A stretch of 64,000 nucleotides of DNA, from NCBI GenBank assembly GCA_937973555.1, contig CALJKL010000063.1:47878-111877 (forward strand), in the 5' to 3' direction. The notes beneath the pieces were generated by a model, which was not told the DNA's origin, ran no database searches, and worked only from the letters and a program-made list of their open reading frames with translations. Position 1 is the first letter of the stretch; every line of letters starts with the position of its first letter. This DNA is from an uncultured Flavobacteriales bacterium (GTDB lineage: Bacteria > Bacteroidota > Bacteroidia > Flavobacteriales > Weeksellaceae). Both the position numbers and the translations under genes were made by a program. This document shows positions 35,927 through 44,022 of the stretch, piece by piece.

Positions 35927-35987
35927 ATTTCACATTTTTGTAATTCCAGATTTTTATACTTTATCAATAAAACCGTATTTTTGAGGT

Positions 35988-36707
35988 ATGAAAATAGATG
36001 TTTTAGCAATCGGTGCCCATCCAGACGATGTGGAACTTGGTTGTGGCGGAACAATCGCCAAATTAATTTCAGAGGGTAAAAAAATAGCCATAGTAGATCT
36101 TACTAGAGGAGAATTAGGGACAAGAGGAACTGATGAGACACGAGCTTTAGAAGCTGCAGAAGCATCTGCTATTTTAGGGATTTCGGTGAGAGAAAATTTA
36201 CAGATGAAAGACGGTTTTCTCCAAAACTCAGAAGAATATCAATTGCGAATAGTGAAAATGATTCGTAAATATAAACCAGAGATAGTGTTTTGTAATGCTA
36301 TTGATGACCGTCATCCAGATCATGCTAAAGCAGCAAAACTAGTTTCTGATGCATGTTTTCTTTCTGGACTTATAAAAATAGAAACAGATTTGGATGGAGA
36401 AAAACAAAAGGCATGGAGGCCAAAACAAGTTTTTCATTACATCCAATGGAAAAATATAGAGCCCGATTTTGTGGTAGATATTTCCGGTTTTTTAGACAAA
36501 AAGATAGAAGCTTGTTTGGCTTATAAAACCCAATTTTATGACCCAAAATCCTCAGAACCAATGACTCCCATCGCTACAAAAGATTTTTTAGAAAGCCTTA
36601 CATATCGTGCACAAGATTTAGGAAGGCTAAGCGGAGTAGATTTTGCTGAAGGATTTACTTCTGAAAAAACAATCGCAATTAAAAATTTTGAAGGAATAAT
36701 TTGTTAA
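35988..36707 (+). CDS. bshB1: Bacillithiol biosynthesis deacetylase BshB1
   Basis: The protein has 239 residues of the LmbE/PIG-L family. The zinc-binding motif AHPDD is at 10-14, a second metal histidine lies in DRHPDHAKAA, and the family-specific TRGELGTRGT follows. Length and motifs fit BshB1, which removes the acetyl group from GlcNAc-malate in bacillithiol synthesis. A TAnnTTTG-like box (TATTTTTG, 35976-35983) lies only five bases before the ATG, so the mRNA may be leaderless. Confidence 0.92.
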   Translation: MKIDVLAIGAHPDDVELGCGGTIAKLISEGKKIAIVDLTRGELGTRGTDETRALEAAEASAILGISVRENLQMKDGFLQNSEEYQLRIVKMIRKYKPEIVFCNAIDDRHPDHAKAAKLVSDACFLSGLIKIETDLDGEKQKAWRPKQVFHYIQWKNIEPDFVVDISGFLDKKIEACLAYKTQFYDPKSSEPMTPIATKDFLESLTYRAQDLGRLSGVDFAEGFTSEKTIAIKNFEGIIC

Positions 36708-36732
36708 TTTTTCCAAAAAAGCTTTATATTTG
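36700..36732 (+). promoter_or_regulatory. Promoter of tRNA-His
   Basis: TTTG (36700-36703) and TATATTTG (36725-36732) are 21 bases apart, close to the Bacteroidota consensus. The tRNA begins 14 bases further on. Confidence 0.65.
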
Positions 36733-36745
36733 CACACGCAAAAAC

Positions 36746-36820
<75 letters not shown>

Positions 36821-36826
36821 CAAAAT

Positions 36827-36855
36827 AAAAGCATCCTAATTAGGATGCTTTTTTA
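36827..36855. terminator. Bidirectional terminator between tRNA-His and dtd
   Basis: AAAAGCATCCTA and TAGGATGCTTTT form an almost perfect palindrome flanked by A-run and T-run, between convergent genes. Confidence 0.85.
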
Positions 36856-36856
36856 T

Positions 36857-37309
36857 TTATGTTTTTGTCTTACTATCCAGTACTATAGTTACTGGTCCGT
36901 CATTAATAAGGGAAACTTTCATGTCTGCACCGAAGATTCCACTTTCTACATGTAACCCGGAAGTAATTCTTATTTCATTTTTGAAATAATCAAATAATGG
37001 AATTGCTTTGTCTGGTTTTGCCGCTTTGATGTATGAAGGGCGGTTTCCTTTTTTATAATCTGCCAAAAGTGTGAATTGGCTTATGCAAAGCAAATCTCCA
37101 GATATGTCTTTCACAGAAAGATTCATTTTTCCGTTTTCATCAGAAAAAATCCTTAGATCAATAATTTTTTTAATCAACCAATCTGCATCTTCTTTTTCAT
37201 CTTCTCCATCAATTCCTACAAGCAGAAGTAAGCCTGAATTTATTGCACCTACAACTTCACCATCTACTTTTACATTTGCCTCGGAAACTCTCTGTAAAAC
37301 TACTTTCAT
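36857..37309 (-). CDS. dtd: D-aminoacyl-tRNA deacylase
   Basis: The protein has 150 residues, matching the DTD family in length. It opens MKVVLQRVSEANVKVDGE. It contains ISQFTLLADYKKGNRPSY, with the Ser-Gln-Phe-Thr active-site segment, and ends with the GPVTIVLDS strand (the Gly-cisPro motif region GPV). It removes D-amino acids or glycine wrongly attached to tRNAs. It starts three bases after the lipoprotein gene at 37313, so the two are co-transcribed. Confidence 0.95.
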   Translation of the reverse strand: MKVVLQRVSEANVKVDGEVVGAINSGLLLLVGIDGEDEKEDADWLIKKIIDLRIFSDENGKMNLSVKDISGDLLCISQFTLLADYKKGNRPSYIKAAKPDKAIPLFDYFKNEIRITSGLHVESGIFGADMKVSLINDGPVTIVLDSKTKT

Positions 37310-37312
37310 AAA

Positions 37313-37768
37313 TTAATTGTATATATTGATAATATTGCTTGTGGGATTATAACTATAATAATATTGTTTTAAAGGATAAGGGCTTGTAGTTGCAGGACTG
37401 CCAGAATTCAGAAACCATTTTGCATTATCTTTTTTACAAATAACGAAGCTGCCGTTTTCTACCTCTAAAGTCGTTTGTGAATCTGGGCAAAGATGCGGTG
37501 CATTTCGGTCGTATACTTTAAATTCTGATGAAGATATACGAGTTATAATGAGGCCTCGGGTGCCAGATTGCTGCTCGGAAACATATATCCAGCCGCCTAC
37601 ACTTTGTAAATTATAATAGGCGGGTAAATTAAGGTTTAACTGAACCGAAATAGGTTGATTTGGAAAACATGAAGTAGTTTCTTCTCGGTTTCCACATGTG
37701 CTAGTAATTATTAATGTACTGATAATCAGTGAAATCGAAAAGAAAGTGTTTAAATATCTTGCTTTCAT
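37313..37768 (-). CDS. Rieske-fold lipoprotein lacking cluster ligands
   Basis: The protein has 151 residues. A hydrophobic signal is followed by TSTC near residue 26, a weak lipobox. From memory, the layout NLNLPAYYNL, then GGWIYV, VYDRNAPHLCP and SGSPATTSPYPLKQY resembles flavobacterial proteins with a Rieske-like beta-fold. The usual ligand pairs C-x-H and C-x2-H are not present: only APHLCP and VICKKDN remain. It therefore probably does not hold a [2Fe-2S] cluster. Function unknown. It precedes dtd in the same transcript. Confidence 0.65.
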   Translation of the reverse strand: MKARYLNTFFSISLIISTLIITSTCGNREETTSCFPNQPISVQLNLNLPAYYNLQSVGGWIYVSEQQSGTRGLIITRISSSEFKVYDRNAPHLCPDSQTTLEVENGSFVICKKDNAKWFLNSGSPATTSPYPLKQYYYSYNPTSNIINIYN

Positions 37769-37782
37769 ATAAAAATTAATAT

Positions 37783-37790
37783 TATCTTTG
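37783..37790 (+). promoter_or_regulatory. -7 box (TATCTTTG) of greA
   Basis: TATCTTTG fits TAnnTTTG, with a TTG 21 bases upstream. Transcription from here would give greA a leader of about 70 bases when counted to the ATG at 37866. Confidence 0.5.
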
Positions 37791-37865
37791 TAATTAACAA
37801 ACTTAATGAATATTGTCCGGCAAAGGTCGGATTATTTTTTTACACTAAAGTTAAAAAACCAAAAT

Positions 37866-38345
37866 ATGAGTAAAACAATGAATTATGTAACCAAAGAAGG
37901 TTTAGAAAAAATGAAAACCGAATTGGAGCAGTTAGAAAGCATTGAAAGACCAAGGATTACTCAGCAAATTGCAGAAGCAAGAGATAAAGGCGATTTATCT
38001 GAAAATGCAGAATATGATGCGGCTAAAGAAGCACAGGGAATGTTGGAAATGAAAATTTCTAAGATTAAAGATACTATTGCTAATTCTAAAGTAATTGATG
38101 AAAGCCAGCTAGATACTAGCAAGGTTTCTATTCTATGTACGGTGCGACTTAAGAATAATGCTACTAAACAGGAGCAAAAATTTACTTTGGTTCCAGATAA
38201 TGAATCTGATATCAAAACAGGAAAAATATCTGTAAATACCCCTATCGCGAAAGGATTACTTGGCAAAGCTGTAGGTGAAAATGCAGATATAGTATTGCCA
38301 AATGGCAATAAGCTTTCATTTGAAGTCTTAGAAATTTCGCTTTAA
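37866..38345 (+). CDS. greA: Transcript cleavage factor GreA
   Basis: From the ATG at 37866 the protein has 159 residues, the usual GreA length. A frame starting at 37806 adds 20 residues that do not match the family. The N-terminal coiled coil is clear: EGLEKMKTELEQLE, then ARDKGDLSENAEYDAAKEAQ with the acidic tip residues (Asp and Glu) that reach into RNA polymerase. The C-terminal FKBP-like domain ends LGKAVGENADIVLPNG. It helps stalled polymerase cut backtracked RNA and resume. Confidence 0.95.
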   Translation: MSKTMNYVTKEGLEKMKTELEQLESIERPRITQQIAEARDKGDLSENAEYDAAKEAQGMLEMKISKIKDTIANSKVIDESQLDTSKVSILCTVRLKNNATKQEQKFTLVPDNESDIKTGKISVNTPIAKGLLGKAVGENADIVLPNGNKLSFEVLEISL

Positions 38346-38375
38346 TTTTAAGAAAACAATCAAAATTACAAGATC

Positions 38376-38765
38376 ATGAGTTCTATATTTACGAAAATCG
38401 TAAACGGAGAAATTCCTTGTTACAAAATAGCTGAAGATGAAAATCATTTGGCTTTTTTAGATGTTATGCCTTTGGCTAAGGGACATACATTGGTAATACC
38501 GAAAAAAGAGGTAGATCTTATTTTTGATTTAGAGGCTGAAGAGTATAAAAATCTTTGGGGTTTTGCACAGCAAGTTGCCAAAAAAGTAGGTGCAGCAATT
38601 CCATGTGTGAGAGTGGGAGTTGCGGTAATTGGCCTAGAAGTGCCACATGCCCATATTCATCTCGTACCTATGAATAAAATGCAGGATTTGAATTTTAGCA
38701 ATGAAAGATTAAAACTCACTCCAGAAGAGTATCATGAAATTCAAGAAAGAATAATTAATCAATAA
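38376..38765 (+). CDS. HIT-family nucleotide-binding protein
   Basis: The protein has 129 residues. It begins IFTKIVNGEIPCYKIAED, contains GHTLVIPKKEVD, and carries the histidine triad HAHIHLVP near residue 99. Members hydrolyse nucleotide phosphoramidates or dinucleotide phosphates. It follows greA by 30 bases and shares its direction; a terminator lies after it. The exact substrate is not visible. Confidence 0.93.
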   Translation: MSSIFTKIVNGEIPCYKIAEDENHLAFLDVMPLAKGHTLVIPKKEVDLIFDLEAEEYKNLWGFAQQVAKKVGAAIPCVRVGVAVIGLEVPHAHIHLVPMNKMQDLNFSNERLKLTPEEYHEIQERIINQ

Positions 38766-38772
38766 AAATGTT

Positions 38773-38807
38773 AAACTCAAATTTCATATAGAAATTTGAG
38801 TTTTTTT
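38773..38807 (+). terminator. Terminator after the HIT gene
   Basis: A 13-bp stem (38773-38785 with 38791-38803) closes an ATATA loop and is followed by T residues, 15 bases before clpX. Confidence 0.88.
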
Positions 38808-38821
38808 AAAAAATATAAAAA

Positions 38822-40003
38822 ATGAATCCCAATCAATGCTCATTTTGTGGAAGAAAAAAAAGCGAAGTAGAAATCTTAATTTCCGGACAGGATGGCTATA
38901 TCTGCGAAAACTGTGTAGAACAAGCGCATTCTATTATAAAGGAAAGTGTTTCTAAAGGCTCTACGCCAGCTACAAGTTTAGATGAATTAAAAAAACCTAG
39001 AGAGATCAAAGAGTTTCTAGACGAATATGTAATTGGACAAGATCAGGCAAAAAAACAGCTTTCTATAGCGGTTTATAACCATTACAAGAGATTATTGCAC
39101 AATGAAGACGAAAATAAATCCGTAGAGATTGAAAAGTCTAATATCATCATGGTGGGTGAGACAGGTACAGGTAAAACACTTCTTGCGAAGACCATCGCAA
39201 AACAACTTGATGTTCCCTTCTGTATTGTAGATGCTACTATTCTTACAGAGGCAGGCTATGTGGGTGAGGATGTGGAAAGTATTCTTTCAAGATTGTTGAT
39301 GGTTGCAGACTATGATGTGGCCAAAGCTGAAAAAGGAATTGTTTTTATTGACGAGATTGATAAAATTGCCAGAAAATCTGACAATCCAAGTATTACCAGA
39401 GACGTTTCTGGGGAAGGAGTGCAACAGGGCTTATTGAAGCTTTTGGAAGGTAGCATCGTAAATGTTCCGCCACAAGGAGGAAGAAAGCATCCTGATCAGA
39501 AATATATTCAGGTAAACACACAGAATATTTTATTCATTGCAGGAGGAGCTTTCGATGGTATTAAAGAAATTATCGAGAGAAGACTAAATAAACAGGCCAT
39601 AGGATTTAGTGCAGAAAAACATGGCAAATTAGAAAGCGAGGAATATATTCTAGAAAAGCTGAACGCTACAGACTTGAAAAGTTTTGGTCTAATTCCAGAA
39701 TTATTGGGAAGGTTTCCTATAATAACATATTTAGATAAACTTACAAAAGAGACCATGTTAAGGATTCTTGTAGAGCCAAAAAATTCAATTATTAATCAAT
39801 TTGTTGAACTTTTTAGACTAGATGGTATAAAACTTGCATTTACAGATAAAGCATTAGAAAAAATTGTAGATTATACCCTAGACAAAGGACTTGGAGCAAG
39901 GGGCCTCAGAGGGACTACTGAAAAAGTATTGGAAGATTATATGTACCAAATTGATTCAGTAGATAAAAAATTAATAGTAAATGAAAAAAATATTAGAATT
40001 TAA
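38822..40003 (+). CDS. clpX: ATP-dependent Clp protease ATP-binding subunit ClpX
   Basis: The protein has 393 residues. The N-terminal zinc-binding domain uses Cys6, Cys9, Cys28 and Cys31. The AAA+ domain has Walker A GETGTGKT, Walker B IVFIDEIDKI, the pore-loop segment AGYVGEDVES and the ClpP-contacting IGF loop (AIGFSAE). ClpX unfolds tagged proteins and feeds them into ClpP. clpP is not in this window. Confidence 0.96.
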   Translation: MNPNQCSFCGRKKSEVEILISGQDGYICENCVEQAHSIIKESVSKGSTPATSLDELKKPREIKEFLDEYVIGQDQAKKQLSIAVYNHYKRLLHNEDENKSVEIEKSNIIMVGETGTGKTLLAKTIAKQLDVPFCIVDATILTEAGYVGEDVESILSRLLMVADYDVAKAEKGIVFIDEIDKIARKSDNPSITRDVSGEGVQQGLLKLLEGSIVNVPPQGGRKHPDQKYIQVNTQNILFIAGGAFDGIKEIIERRLNKQAIGFSAEKHGKLESEEYILEKLNATDLKSFGLIPELLGRFPIITYLDKLTKETMLRILVEPKNSIINQFVELFRLDGIKLAFTDKALEKIVDYTLDKGLGARGLRGTTEKVLEDYMYQIDSVDKKLIVNEKNIRI

Positions 40004-40017
40004 TTTTTTTATAAAAC

Positions 40018-40049
40018 TTGCTTAATGCTTTAATTATTATTTATATTTG
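40018..40049 (+). promoter_or_regulatory. Promoter of the T9SS surface-protein gene
   Basis: TTG (40018-40020) and TATATTTG (40042-40049) are 21 bases apart. The start codon at 40090 is 40 bases further on. Confidence 0.6.
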
Positions 40050-40089
40050 CATATAGAGGATTTTATATTCTTTAAAAAAACACAAACAA

Positions 40090-42051
40090 ATGAAAAAAAA
40101 ATTACTGATTGCAGCATGCATTTCAGCATGTTTCAGTGCGAAATCACAACTCTTATTCGTAGGTGATGGTGCTTTAGTTCATATTCAAGATGAAGCACTT
40201 GTTTATAACGGCGGCGGCGTTAAACTTGATGGTACTGCTAAAGTAAATAATATCGGAGATATTATGGTGGTAACTTCAGGGGAGTACTTTGATGTTGCAT
40301 CTACTTCTGATTTCAGATTAAAATATGTTTCTCCCTCCATATATGGGCAACTTTATATAAAAGATATGCTCCAGAACAATATTAGGGGGAAAATTAATAA
40401 AGAATATGTTGCCGCATCTCATGGTGCTACAGGATGGCAACAAACGGGTTTACCGTTCTATAATTATTCTATTACAGAACTTCAGGCTACACTGCCTCAT
40501 ATCAATGTTACCAATACAGCCTTAAATTCTGTTGGGAGATGGAATCCTAGAACTGTTTTTAAATGGAACAATAATTTGGCTGTATGGGATCAGTTAACTT
40601 CAGCCATGACCACATCAGTAGGTAACCCTACAGATTATTACATTTTATCTAGAAGAAATTATGAAGGTGGTATAGTATGGAATCCTGAAATAACAACAGA
40701 AAATGATTTAGGTGCAACAGATAATCTTGCAGGAACTTCTACTTCAGCGTCAGCATTTGCAATAAATACCAAGAAAAAAATCTTCAAAGGTCTTCCTGTT
40801 TCAGATGCAGGTTTAGATACTACAGTAACACTTAAAGATGCATTTTCTGGTAGTTATGGAACCAATGGAACCGGTGTAAATAAATATAATGAAAGATACA
40901 ATACCTATATAGACGATCCATTTGTAACCAATAAGTGGAGCCTTGATTATGGGAAAAATAACTATCAGTATGGAAATCCTTTTCTTACCAATATAGATCT
41001 TTCTTTGATCAAAAAAGGCACAACTTCATCAGACGATGAAAATGCAATTTCTAACTTAAATGGAATATATTATTATACCACTGTTGAAAGTAGCAATAAT
41101 GGAGTTGTGTTCTCAAGCTTATCTGGAGTGATGGTAACTTTCAACATAGACGGTACTCCTGTTGGAGATGTTGATAAACTCATAATTAAACCTATGCAGG
41201 CTTTCGTAATGAAATTGTCTAGCAATAGCGAACAAACATTAAAATTCAACAAAACCAGAAGATTTGCCCAAACAGCTAGAGCAGAAACTACTCAATACGC
41301 AGTAACCGCAGCTAGAAAGGCTTCATCATCTGTAGTGACTAAGCAGCTTGGTGTTGTTCTTTTGGATTCTAATGACAAGGAAATTGGTAGAACTTATTAT
41401 GTCGTAAGTAATGAAGCTGTTACAGGTTATGCTCCTGAAACCGCAAAAATGCAGGCTGTTTCAGATAACACCTCAATATTTACTAAAGAAGAACTCATAA
41501 CCGGAGGAACAGATACTAACACTACTTATGGCCTATATATCAATGAAGCAAATGAAGAGACTTTCAAGGGTAAAAAGGTTTCTTTAGCAATCAATAATCC
41601 TGATGCGGCTAAAATCAAATTTCTAATTAGTGAAGAAGGAAAAATGATTTCAGAAAATAATTCCTTATCAAATGGTAAATCTTTTTATTTTGATGATAAC
41701 GGAACACTTACCAGATTAACTAGTGGAACTACGATACCAGTAACGAATAAAAACTTTACCTATGGATTATATTATGAACAACCAAATGGAAGTTTGGGAG
41801 TAAATGAGTTAACAAATGGTCAAACAATTATTGCGAAAAATGGTTCAGATTATTTTGTGAGATTTAATAAAAATTGGAAAGTAGCCGATATTGAAATATA
41901 TTCGGCAACAGGACAAATTATATATTCTGCGAAAAAAGTTTCAACAGTAAGTGATTATACTCTGCCGATTAATAATTCGGTAAATGCATTATATATTGTT
42001 AAGGTTAAATCTGAAAAAGGAGAAATTATAACCAAAAAAATTATAAAATAA
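40090..42051 (+). CDS. Type IX secretion system-sorted surface protein
   Basis: The protein has 653 residues. A signal peptide ends near FSAKSQ. The middle has no recognised catalytic domain; it is rich in Asn, Thr, Ser and Gly, and beta-structure is likely. The last ~75 residues form a T9SS type A sorting domain: a strand with VADIEIYSATGQIIYSA, then YTLPINNSVNALYIVKVKS and a short KKIIK end. The protein should pass the inner membrane by Sec and the outer membrane through SprA (at 55745), and be attached to the cell surface. Confidence 0.85.
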   Translation: MKKKLLIAACISACFSAKSQLLFVGDGALVHIQDEALVYNGGGVKLDGTAKVNNIGDIMVVTSGEYFDVASTSDFRLKYVSPSIYGQLYIKDMLQNNIRGKINKEYVAASHGATGWQQTGLPFYNYSITELQATLPHINVTNTALNSVGRWNPRTVFKWNNNLAVWDQLTSAMTTSVGNPTDYYILSRRNYEGGIVWNPEITTENDLGATDNLAGTSTSASAFAINTKKKIFKGLPVSDAGLDTTVTLKDAFSGSYGTNGTGVNKYNERYNTYIDDPFVTNKWSLDYGKNNYQYGNPFLTNIDLSLIKKGTTSSDDENAISNLNGIYYYTTVESSNNGVVFSSLSGVMVTFNIDGTPVGDVDKLIIKPMQAFVMKLSSNSEQTLKFNKTRRFAQTARAETTQYAVTAARKASSSVVTKQLGVVLLDSNDKEIGRTYYVVSNEAVTGYAPETAKMQAVSDNTSIFTKEELITGGTDTNTTYGLYINEANEETFKGKKVSLAINNPDAAKIKFLISEEGKMISENNSLSNGKSFYFDDNGTLTRLTSGTTIPVTNKNFTYGLYYEQPNGSLGVNELTNGQTIIAKNGSDYFVRFNKNWKVADIEIYSATGQIIYSAKKVSTVSDYTLPINNSVNALYIVKVKSEKGEIITKKIIK

Positions 42052-42059
42052 ACACAAAT

Positions 42060-42290
42060 ATGAAAGCGATTATAAAAAAAATATATATTGGCCTAAGTGT
42101 TTTTCTTGGTACTTTTTTCACTTTGGCTCAAGCTGTACCGCCTCCACCACCACAGGTAGAAGCGTCTCCTGGACCTGGAGCGCCGGCAACACCTATTGAT
42201 ATGTATAATTATGTATTGGTAATTATGGTGCCTGTTATTATTTATTATTTTAAAAAAAAATCATTAGGCACAGCAAAAATCATAAATTAA
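42060..42290 (+). CDS. Small signal-peptide protein with poly-proline and membrane helix
   Basis: The protein has 76 residues. A signal peptide ends near LAQA, a VPPPPPQ stretch and a Pro/Gly/Ala run follow, then a hydrophobic segment (about 47-66) and a basic KKK tail. It starts nine bases after the T9SS protein stop. I know no named family; small proteins of this kind often follow sorted surface proteins in flavobacteria. A terminator follows at 42289. Confidence 0.75.
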   Translation: MKAIIKKIYIGLSVFLGTFFTLAQAVPPPPPQVEASPGPGAPATPIDMYNYVLVIMVPVIIYYFKKKSLGTAKIIN

Positions 42291-42316
42291 AAACTCACAT
42301 TTTGTGAGTTTTTTTT
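42289..42316 (+). terminator. Terminator after the small proline-rich protein gene
   Basis: AAAAACTCACA pairs with TGTGAGTTTTT around a 3-base loop, followed by T residues. Confidence 0.88.
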
Positions 42317-42328
42317 ATCTTTAGACTT

Positions 42329-43612
42329 ATGAAAAAAATCGGATTATTATTCTTTTTTGCATTGGGAATACTTAATGCTCAATTTATTGTTAAAATTGAA
42401 TCTCCTAAAAACTTCCCAGACAATGAGGCATACCTTTATAGTCTTAATGGCTCTAAAGATATGATTATGGCTAAATCGGTGAAGCAAAATGAATCATGGA
42501 TTTTTAATGTTCCAAATAATTACGTGGGAATGATGAAAGTGTATTTTCCTATTACCAATTCTACAGTAACTTTTATTTCTGAAAATAAGGACGTGAATTT
42601 TTCTTTCACGCTTAATAACAATAAGATATCTAACGTAGATTATAAAGATGATGCCAATAAATTGTTCTATAATTTACAAGATAAACAGAAGAAAAAGGAA
42701 CAAATTTTGCCAGCATTATATCAAATTCAAACTTATTATAAAAATGATGCTCCTTTTGGTGAGGCGTTAAAAAAAGAAATAAATTTTTTGGATTCAGACA
42801 TTGCCTTTAATCCTGATGATCATCAGTTTATAGATTATTATGAAAGAAATTATAATGCATATCTTTCTAATAATACAGCCAAATTACAACCTACAAATGA
42901 TGATATTATCAAATTTTTGAATACAACGAATAATTATCTTGAAGCTTCTTCGCTAATGAAGCCTATCTTAATGGTTTTTTTGAGTAATACAAGCAAAACT
43001 AATATTGAAGATGAAGTAGATAAACTAATGGATACGATAAATATTGAAACACCTCGTGGACAAACAATTTTATCTGAACTTATTGATATTTTTGTTGTTT
43101 ATAATATTAAAGATTTGAAAGAAAAATATTTAAATAAGGCAAAATCATTAAAATGTACAATTGTTGATAGGCTCAGTGGTACCATTAAATCTAATATTAA
43201 TACTTCTATAGGAGAACTAATACCCAATAAAAAATTTATTAGCCCTACCAATACAAAATTTAAGTCCCTGCATGAAGTAAAGGCAGATAAAAAAATTATC
43301 ATTTTTTGGTCGTCTACTTGTCCACATTGCGAAAAAGAGATGTCAGAAATGCTTCCAAAATATACATTGCTTAAATCTAAAAATATTGAGATAGTAGGAT
43401 TTTCATTAGATACGGATTTAAAATCATATTCTGATAAAGTAAAACTGCTTCCTTGGATTAATGATACAGAACTTAAGGGATGGTATAGCGATTATGTAGA
43501 TATTTATAATGTGCATGCAACACCTACTTTCTATATTGTAGATGCAAATAATAAAATAATTTCATCTCCCGATAACTTTACTGAAGCATTAGATTTCTTA
43601 GGCTTAAAATAA
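42329..43612 (+). CDS. TlpA-like thiol-disulfide oxidoreductase
   Basis: The protein has 427 residues with a signal peptide (MKKIGLLFFFALGILNAQ). The first ~300 residues are a helical/beta periplasmic part; the start fits the DUF4369-like modules seen in such proteins, though this is uncertain. The C-terminal thioredoxin-like domain shows IIIFWSSTCPHCEKEM with Cys331 and Cys334, VGFSLD, and the cis-proline motif ATPTFYIVD. It probably reduces or forms disulfides in the periplasm. It stands alone, just before tRNA-Met. Confidence 0.88.
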   Translation: MKKIGLLFFFALGILNAQFIVKIESPKNFPDNEAYLYSLNGSKDMIMAKSVKQNESWIFNVPNNYVGMMKVYFPITNSTVTFISENKDVNFSFTLNNNKISNVDYKDDANKLFYNLQDKQKKKEQILPALYQIQTYYKNDAPFGEALKKEINFLDSDIAFNPDDHQFIDYYERNYNAYLSNNTAKLQPTNDDIIKFLNTTNNYLEASSLMKPILMVFLSNTSKTNIEDEVDKLMDTINIETPRGQTILSELIDIFVVYNIKDLKEKYLNKAKSLKCTIVDRLSGTIKSNINTSIGELIPNKKFISPTNTKFKSLHEVKADKKIIIFWSSTCPHCEKEMSEMLPKYTLLKSKNIEIVGFSLDTDLKSYSDKVKLLPWINDTELKGWYSDYVDIYNVHATPTFYIVDANNKIISSPDNFTEALDFLGLK

Positions 43613-43643
43613 TTTGTGAACTTCAAAATTATTCCTATATTTG
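43613..43643 (+). promoter_or_regulatory. Promoter of tRNA-Met
   Basis: TTTG (43613-43616), 19 bases, then TATATTTG (43636-43643): a full Bacteroidota consensus, ending 13 bases before the tRNA. Confidence 0.8.
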
Positions 43644-43656
43644 CACCACCAAAATT

Positions 43657-43730
43657 GGCGAGGTAGCTCAGGTGGTTAGAGCGTTGGATTCATAACCCAA
43701 AGGTCACGGGTTCAAATCCCGTCTTCGCTA
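43657..43730 (+). tRNA. tRNA-Met (CAT), elongator type
   Basis: The acceptor GGCGAGG pairs with CTTCGCT (two G-U pairs), the D-arm is TAGCTCAGGTGGTTAGAGC, the anticodon loop TTCATAA carries CAT, and the T-arm is ACGGGTTCAAATCCCGT. The paired 5' end argues against an initiator tRNA. A lysidine-modified tRNA-Ile cannot be fully ruled out from sequence. CCA is not encoded. Confidence 0.92.
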
Positions 43731-43731
43731 C

Positions 43732-43764
43732 AAAAAAAGACAACAATATTGTTGTCTTTTTTTT
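43732..43764 (+). terminator. Terminator after tRNA-Met
   Basis: AAAAAGACAACAA pairs with TTGTTGTCTTTTT almost without loop, followed by a T-run. Confidence 0.85.
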
Positions 43765-43916
43765 ATTTCAGAATTTATTGTTTTTCAAATAAATAATGGT
43801 ATTTCTCTATTTTTTTTTAATTTTCAATGTATTTTATTTATCTATAAAAAAATTAAAAACGTATTCAGAATATTTTTTTAAAAAAAATAGAAAAAATTTT
43901 GGTAGTCAAAAAGAAA

Positions 43917-44022
43917 GGTGTAATTTTACACCGCTTTCAAAGAGCATTACGCTCTTAAGGCAATAAATTTTTTTTCATCATTTGTGTTTTTAGAATCACA
44001 TCGCAAGATGTGATTCTTTTTT
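43917..44022 (+). ncRNA. Candidate structured small RNA with its own terminator
   Basis: No gene lies between tRNA-Met and the DUF3810 gene (290 bases). Bases 43765-43910 are very AT-rich with no structure seen. From 43917 three hairpins follow on the plus strand: GGTGTA/TACACC (43917-43932), a longer one with GCTTT/AAGGC and AAGAGC/GCTCTT (43933-43961), and AGAATCACATC/GATGTGATTCT with a GCAA loop and T-run (43992-44022). The last is a terminator by form, yet no plus-strand gene ends there. The promoter is unclear (AAATTTTG near 43894 is one mismatch from consensus). No known RNA family was recognised. Confidence 0.45.
43992..44022 (+). terminator. Terminator of the candidate small RNA
   Basis: An 11-bp stem with a GCAA tetraloop is followed by a T-run on the plus strand only. 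On the minus strand no T-run follows, so it does not serve the DUF3810 gene well. Confidence 0.75.
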
